A DNA stretch of 64,000 nt. Origin: CBDDEC01 sp965198045 (lineage in GTDB: Bacteria > Chloroflexota > Dehalococcoidia > UBA2979). Below, one piece after another: positions 60,827 through 64,000 of the stretch. The notes beneath the pieces were generated by a model that was given only the letters and a program-made list of their open reading frames with translations, was not told the origin of the DNA and ran no database searches. The stretch lies in assembly GCA_965198045.1 (NCBI GenBank), contig CBDAOL010000011.1, forward strand, positions 434,001 through 498,000, given 5' to 3'. The stretch's first letter is position 1. Every line of letters starts with the position of its first letter. The position numbers and the translations under genes were made by a program.

Positions 60827-60914
60827 CCCACGCCAGGCCCTCGGCGACTTCGCGCCCAAACTCCTCGGCGCCTGCGCCGAGGTAGCGCGAGATGGTGACT
60901 GCAGTGATGCCCAC
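60827..60914 (-). pseudogene. Cytidylate-kinase-like protein, N-terminal fragment cut by IS110
   Basis: GTG 60914 after aggggggcgtc, encoding GITAVTISRYLGAGAEEFG and REVAEGLAW, which match the start of cytidylate-kinase-like proteins (VITISRxxGSGGxEIGRxxAExL), the P-loop region. It stops making sense at ~60828, the right end of the IS110. The gene lies in the same direction as the membrane gene to its right. Its 3' part is not seen in the window. Confidence 0.6.
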
Positions 60915-61020
60915 GACGCCCCCCTAATCGAACTTCGCGAGCGTACAGCGCCCGAGGCGTGATCGTGCGTCTCGCGCGCACCAAGCGGCCGAGGTCGGCA
61001 GAGCCATCGGGGGCCTCGCA

Positions 61021-64000
61021 CTAATCGGCGACCGGCAGGGCCGCGGCTGCCAGCGCCGGTCCCAGCGCCGTGAGCAGGGCCAGCAGGTGAATGTCCGCGG
61101 GCTGAGCGGCCAGGACGGCGTGGCGCGCCCACCAGTCCGACACGCCCTCGCGTGCGCGATCCCACCACTCGCGTTGCAGCAGCAGCACGAACCCGCCGGC
61201 GAGCAGCAGCAGGCCCGCGAGGCCGAGCATGACCCAGTAGGGCACGGCGTCGCGGCTCACCCACAGTGCGCGGATGGCGACGCCGGAGACCGTCATCACC
61301 CCTGACACCGCCAGCCAGCGCGCCGTCAAGACGAAGGACAGCACGAGGAAGAGCGCGCCCTCCAGCAGCAGGACCAGTGCCCAGCCCTGGCCGCCCGGTT
61401 CGAAGCCCTGCACGGCCTGCGGCAGCACCAGCAAACCGGCGCCGACGATCGTGATCAGTTCGTGCCATTGGAGGTGGGGCCAGATCAGCATCGGCGAACG
61501 GCGGACCAGGAGGCTGACACCCGCCGCATATGCGGCCGCGGGCACGGTGTAGGCCTGGACATTGGTCGGCTCGAAGGTGGCGATGCCCATCTCCAGGGCA
61601 GTCACCGCAACGGCCCCGGCTGCGATGTAGAGGCTGCGCTGGCCGATCCGAGACCCCTCGTACGCGATCACGGGCGCGAGCAACAGGATCGTCGCCAGCA
61701 GCGCGCGGTACTCGACGAGCCCCACGGCGGGGCGCACTCTCTCGTCGAGGCGCGTTTGCAGCACGTTCGCCGCCACGAGTGGCGCAAGCGCGAAGAGCGC
61801 CCACGAGAGGATCAGGACGGAGGCGGCGGCCGAGCCAGTATTGCGGTAGCTGCGGCGTGAGTTGAGGGCGAGCAGCATCGCCACGCCAGCCGCGCCGTAG
61901 ACCGGGCCGAGCGACCACGCCTCGAGGCCCAGCGCCGGCCAGGCCGCGCCGACGGCGCCGGCCAAGACGGCGAGCGCGACGACCTGCCACGCCCAGCGAC
62001 CGATCCGCCATCCTTCGGCGGCGACCAGCAGGCCGAACGCCGCGATCAGCGCGATCAGCGATCGGTATTCGATCGTCGAGGGTGCATCGAACCCCGGCTC
62101 GGCGCGAAGCGAGAGCGCGGTGCCGGCCGCCGCGAGTGCGGCCAGCGGCAGGCCCCACGACAGCACGACGATGACCGCGGCGTCGTAGTCCTCCTCGACA
62201 TAACGCCGTCGCGAGGTGAGCGCGACGAACAGCGCCAGGCCGACTGCGGCGTAGCTCGGTCCGAGGGTCCACGGCTCGAACCCGAACGACGGCCAGGCCG
62301 CGGCCACGGCGATGGCCGCGATGGCGAGCGCCGGCACCTGCCAGTCCCAGCGGCCGAGCCGCCAACCCTCGGCCGCCACGAGCACGCCCAGCAGGCCGCC
62401 GAGGGCGACGAGGGCGCGGTACTCGATCGTCGAGGGCGGGTCGTAACCGGCCTCCGCCCGCAGTTGCAGCGCGATCGTCGCCGCGACGAGCGAGGCCGCG
62501 ATCAGACCCCAGGACAGCACGACTACGGCCAGTGCCTCGCGATCGACCTCGGCGTAGCGCCGCCGCGAGGCGAGCACCACGAGCAGCGCGATGCCGGCGG
62601 CGGCGTAGACGGGTCCGAGCGTCCAGATCTCGAAGTCCAGCGCAGGCCAGGCGGCGCCCAGCGCGCCAGCGACGATGGCGAGCGCAGGCACCTGCACGTC
62701 CCAGCGACGCAGCCGCCAGCCCTCGAGGGCCAACAGCACGCCGATGGCGGCGATGACGGCGACGAGCGTCTGATACTCAGCCGTCGAGGGCGCGTCGTAG
62801 CCGGATTCGGCGCGCAGAGACAATGCGATCACGGCCGTGGCCGGGGCGGTGAGGAGCACGCCCCAGCTCAGTAAGATCGCGGACAGCGGCCGCTCCTCGA
62901 GACGATCATCGATCAAGGCGTAGTCGCGGAACGAGGCTAGGCCCGCGAACAGCGCGAGACCGGCCGCGCCGTAGACCCACGCCAGCGTCCAGAGCTCCCA
63001 GTCGGCCGCCGCCCAGACGGCCGCCGCCGAGGCGACAGCGAGACCGGCTGAGAGCAACGTCAGCCCCCAGCGTCGCGTCCAGCCGAAGGCGAGCAGCAGC
63101 GCGACGGCCGGCACGCCGAGGAGGACTGCGTCGTGTCCGGCGTAGGGGTCCCAGCGCTGCAGCGAGACCGCCGTCGTGACCGCGAGCGCTGGCAGCAGCG
63201 CGCCGTAGGCCCGAGCGTCGCTCCTTGCGACGGCGGCCATCGCGAGCACGACCAGCCAGCCGACGACGAGGTACGACCAGCCGGTGTCCGGCCGGGCTAC
63301 GCCGAGCTCGCGATGCGCGTACGCGATCGCGACGAGGAGCATGACGAACGCCAGCCAACTAAAGATCAGTCGCTCGCCCCACGCCGTCGGCAGCCGCTTC
63401 GCCCACACCTCCGTGAAGACGCCGCCGGTAACGTTCACCGCCGCGACGCCGGTGAGGATGGCGGCGCTGGCGGCGAACGCGACGAGGCCGTGAGCGCCGT
63501 CCGAATAGGTGTCGATGAGCACGAATGGCGTCAGCGCGGCCACGCCAGCGAACGTCCAGCCGGCAGGCGTGAGGCGGGCGTCGAGGTGGCCCCAGCGTCG
63601 CTGGGTAGCCACGACCGTGGCTGCCACGATGAGCGAGGGATAGGCATACCAGTCCGCCTCGAACCCAAACGCCCACAGCGCTGCGACCGCGGCGAGCGTG
63701 ATGCCGATGGCGGTTGCGATGGCGGTCAACACCTCGCGACGCTCGTAGCCGAGGTAGGTGAACCCGGCCGCGAGCAGTGCGTAGGTGGTGGGGAGGGGGC
63801 CCCGGTGGAGTGTGTCGTCGGCAAGCACGATGTGCGAGAAGAACAGCGACAGGGTCGCGATCGCGGCGAGGTAAACGAGCGCGGGCGCTCGCAGCCATCC
63901 GGTTCGCGCCAGCGGGACGATCGTGACGGCTGCGAAGGCCATCCACCACGCGCCGAACCACTCGCCCGGGATGTCGAGCGTGAAGAAGAGGGCAGCCCAC
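61021..64000 (-). CDS. Giant polytopic membrane protein with tandem ~118-residue repeats (5' end outside window)
   Basis: At least 993 residues, about 30 membrane helices. Four consecutive ~118-residue units are recognisable by the anchor texts LSLRAESGYDAPST, LQLRAEAGYDPPST, LSLRAEPGFDAPST and a diverged LQTRLDERVRPAVG, each followed by EYxxL, a GWRxxRW turn, WPAL(D/G)FExWTLGPVY and SRRxY. No catalytic or transport motif is recognised. The frame is open to the right edge; the start is outside. It ends at 61021, about 100 bases before the cytidylate-kinase fragment. Confidence 0.85.
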   Translation of the reverse strand, partial: WAALFFTLDIPGEWFGAWWMAFAAVTIVPLARTGWLRAPALVYLAAIATLSLFFSHIVLADDTLHRGPLPTTYALLAAGFTYLGYERREVLTAIATAIGITLAAVAALWAFGFEADWYAYPSLIVAATVVATQRRWGHLDARLTPAGWTFAGVAALTPFVLIDTYSDGAHGLVAFAASAAILTGVAAVNVTGGVFTEVWAKRLPTAWGERLIFSWLAFVMLLVAIAYAHRELGVARPDTGWSYLVVGWLVVLAMAAVARSDARAYGALLPALAVTTAVSLQRWDPYAGHDAVLLGVPAVALLLAFGWTRRWGLTLLSAGLAVASAAAVWAAADWELWTLAWVYGAAGLALFAGLASFRDYALIDDRLEERPLSAILLSWGVLLTAPATAVIALSLRAESGYDAPSTAEYQTLVAVIAAIGVLLALEGWRLRRWDVQVPALAIVAGALGAAWPALDFEIWTLGPVYAAAGIALLVVLASRRRYAEVDREALAVVVLSWGLIAASLVAATIALQLRAEAGYDPPSTIEYRALVALGGLLGVLVAAEGWRLGRWDWQVPALAIAAIAVAAAWPSFGFEPWTLGPSYAAVGLALFVALTSRRRYVEEDYDAAVIVVLSWGLPLAALAAAGTALSLRAEPGFDAPSTIEYRSLIALIAAFGLLVAAEGWRIGRWAWQVVALAVLAGAVGAAWPALGLEAWSLGPVYGAAGVAMLLALNSRRSYRNTGSAAASVLILSWALFALAPLVAANVLQTRLDERVRPAVGLVEYRALLATILLLAPVIAYEGSRIGQRSLYIAAGAVAVTALEMGIATFEPTNVQAYTVPAAAYAAGVSLLVRRSPMLIWPHLQWHELITIVGAGLLVLPQAVQGFEPGGQGWALVLLLEGALFLVLSFVLTARWLAVSGVMTVSGVAIRALWVSRDAVPYWVMLGLAGLLLLAGGFVLLLQREWWDRAREGVSDWWARHAVLAAQPADIHLLALLTALGPALAAAALPVAD

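Overview
This is a GC-rich (roughly two-thirds G+C by eye) bacterial chromosomal segment. It carries one tRNA, no rRNA and no CRISPR array. The gene content suggests a free-living Chloroflexota-type bacterium: many SDRs, a CaiB/BaiF CoA-transferase, an acyl-CoA dehydrogenase, an LLM-type flavin enzyme, DinB and AHSA1/SRPBCC paralogues, a kinase-ATPase-TPR-cyclase giant regulator and a GH172/DUF2961 enzyme. That placement is inference from family content, not a proven taxonomy.

Layout. 0-21.8 kb is a catabolic/accessory metabolism region: esterase tail, MFS exporter, SDRs, CoA-transferase, two metallo-beta-lactamase-fold hydrolases, a MetE-like protein, an AHSA1 cluster around a symmetric divergent promoter, FMN-binding, TPP and LLM enzymes, three DinB proteins with an orphan Flp pilin, GH172, a MOSC-VOC fusion and YCII. 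21.8-31.8 kb holds a kinase/AAA/TPR/cyclase regulator with an alpha/beta hydrolase, an acyl-CoA dehydrogenase, MOSC, two more hydrolases, HU and a cupin. 32-36 kb is a signalling block: PilZ, an FHA-winged-helix factor, and a Ser/Thr kinase with a Cys-rich C-terminal region. 36-45 kb has ArsR-AHSA1 and PadR-ABC units, a chimeric ABC/MFS locus, DinB, CNNM/CBS, and an SDR-QueA fusion. 45-55 kb has a TPP enzyme, a nuclease, MFS, an aminotransferase, an FMN-binding protein, a MaoC-like protein, a DUF3179 protein and a 2-hydroxyacid dehydrogenase. 55-61 kb is a dump of IS elements (IS6, integrase-type and IS110 families) around a tRNA. 61-64 kb is a giant repeat-built membrane protein running off the end.

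The most interesting candidate is at 51.8-53.4 kb. A DUF3179-domain lipoprotein has an in-frame TGA exactly where the family has the first Cys of its C-x-x-C motif, followed about 14 bases later by a perfect hairpin with a G-rich loop. This is the expected layout of a bacterial selenocysteine codon plus SECIS. It must be weighed against the unusually high number of broken frames in the window (more than a dozen single-base frameshifts, many in homopolymers, three other in-frame stops, a 67-bp tandem duplication and one gene chimera), which suggests residual sequencing or assembly error or real decay.

Functional logic. The metabolic genes look like a toolbox for taking up and degrading small organic compounds (esters, lactones, epoxides, acyl-CoAs), controlled by local one-component regulators (ArsR, PadR) and by Ser/Thr kinase, FHA, PilZ and cyclase signalling.
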